Below, piece by piece: positions 5,260 through 5,622 of a DNA stretch of 5,622 nt. Both the position numbers and the translations under genes were made by a program. The notes under the pieces were generated by a model. That model was not told where the DNA came from, did no database searches, and was given only the letters and a program-made list of their open reading frames with translations. Origin of the DNA: QALR01 sp964466625 (lineage in GTDB: Bacteria > Bacillota > Clostridia > Oscillospirales > CAG-272); assembly GCA_964466625.1 (NCBI GenBank), contig CAYXQF010000104.1, forward strand, positions 1 through 5,622. The letters run 5' to 3'. Position 1 is the stretch's first letter; each line of letters begins with the position of its first letter.

Positions 5260-5622
5260 ATGGCAAAGACCGTTGCTGCGATTGTCGGCAGACCGAACGT
5301 CGGCAAAAGTACGCTTTTTAACAAGATCGCGGGTTCCCGTATTTCCATCGTGGAAGACGTGCCCGGCGTGACACGCGACAGAATCTACTATGAAACAGAA
5401 TGGAACGGCAAGCCGATCGTTCTGATTGACACGGGTGGTATCGAACCGAAAACAGACGATATCATTCTCGAAAAAATGAAGACACAGGCAGAGATCGCCA
5501 TTGAAACGGCAGATGTCATCGTATTTATGTGCGATGTGCATGCCGGGGTGACTGCGGACGACCGTGACATTGCTGTTATGCTCATCAAAAGCGGCAAACC
5601 TGTTGTCCTTTGTGTGAATAAG
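5260..5622 (+). CDS. der: Der (EngA) ribosome-assembly GTPase, N-terminal part (3' end outside window)
   Basis: The first 121 residues of the double-GTPase Der/EngA, an essential factor in late assembly of the 50S ribosomal subunit. The first G domain is visible. The G1 P-loop is GRPNVGKST (10-18), the G2 threonine lies in VPGVTRDR (34-41, T38), and G3 is DTGG (57-60). The window ends on NK (120-121), the first two residues of the G4 NKxD motif. The second G domain and the KH-like C-terminal domain lie beyond the edge. A PNVGKSTLFNK-type P-loop occurs in several TrmE-Era-Era-like GTPases, but the VEDVPGVTRDRIY block and IDTGGIEP are typical of Der. The ribosome binding site AAAGGGG (5245-5251) is 8 bases before the ATG. 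The gene follows the DUF512 gene by 20 bases and is probably cotranscribed with it. Confidence 0.96.
   Translation, partial: MAKTVAAIVGRPNVGKSTLFNKIAGSRISIVEDVPGVTRDRIYYETEWNGKPIVLIDTGGIEPKTDDIILEKMKTQAEIAIETADVIVFMCDVHAGVTADDRDIAVMLIKSGKPVVLCVNK

Overview
The window looks like an ordinary chromosomal segment of a low-to-mid GC Gram-positive bacterium of the class Clostridia. Reasons: strong AAGGAGG-type ribosome binding sites, consensus sigma-A promoters, stem-loop plus T-tract terminators, a DUF177-rpmF pair, a PDZ/radical SAM/DUF512 gene directly upstream of der, and a CTCCC...GGGAG palindromic intergenic repeat of a kind I associate with gut Clostridia. An uncultured gut lineage is plausible, but I cannot fix family or genus from sequence alone. 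All genes are on the + strand.

Layout. (1) 2-964: 3' part of leuS (leucyl-tRNA synthetase), from just before the catalytic core re-forms through KMSKS to the C-terminus. (2) 965-1196: a MITE-like palindromic repeat (974-1087) whose right half is also an intrinsic terminator, followed by a perfect TTGACA-17-TATAAT promoter. (3) 1197-2983: a two-gene cassette, a small single-pass membrane protein of unknown function and a GH39-like clan GH-A glycoside hydrolase without a signal peptide, joined by a one-base TGATG overlap. (4) 2984-3099: AT-rich spacer with a second perfect-consensus promoter. (5) 3100-3846: yceD-like DUF177 gene and rpmF (ribosomal protein L32, zinc-ribbon form), closed by a strong terminator at 3858-3898. 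(6) 3932-5622: a DUF512 radical SAM protein with an N-terminal PDZ-like domain, then the 5' part of der (EngA ribosome-assembly GTPase), which runs off the window.

The theme is translation: tRNA charging (leuS), 50S subunit protein and rRNA maturation (L32, DUF177) and 50S assembly (Der). The DUF512 enzyme is a conserved but poorly understood partner of der. The membrane protein/glycosidase pair is the accessory part, inserted between housekeeping genes with its own promoter. I found no clear undescribed system. The points most worth a second look are the coupled membrane-protein/glycosidase cassette, the structured repeat after leuS, and the lack of a visible promoter for DUF512-der behind the rpmF terminator.
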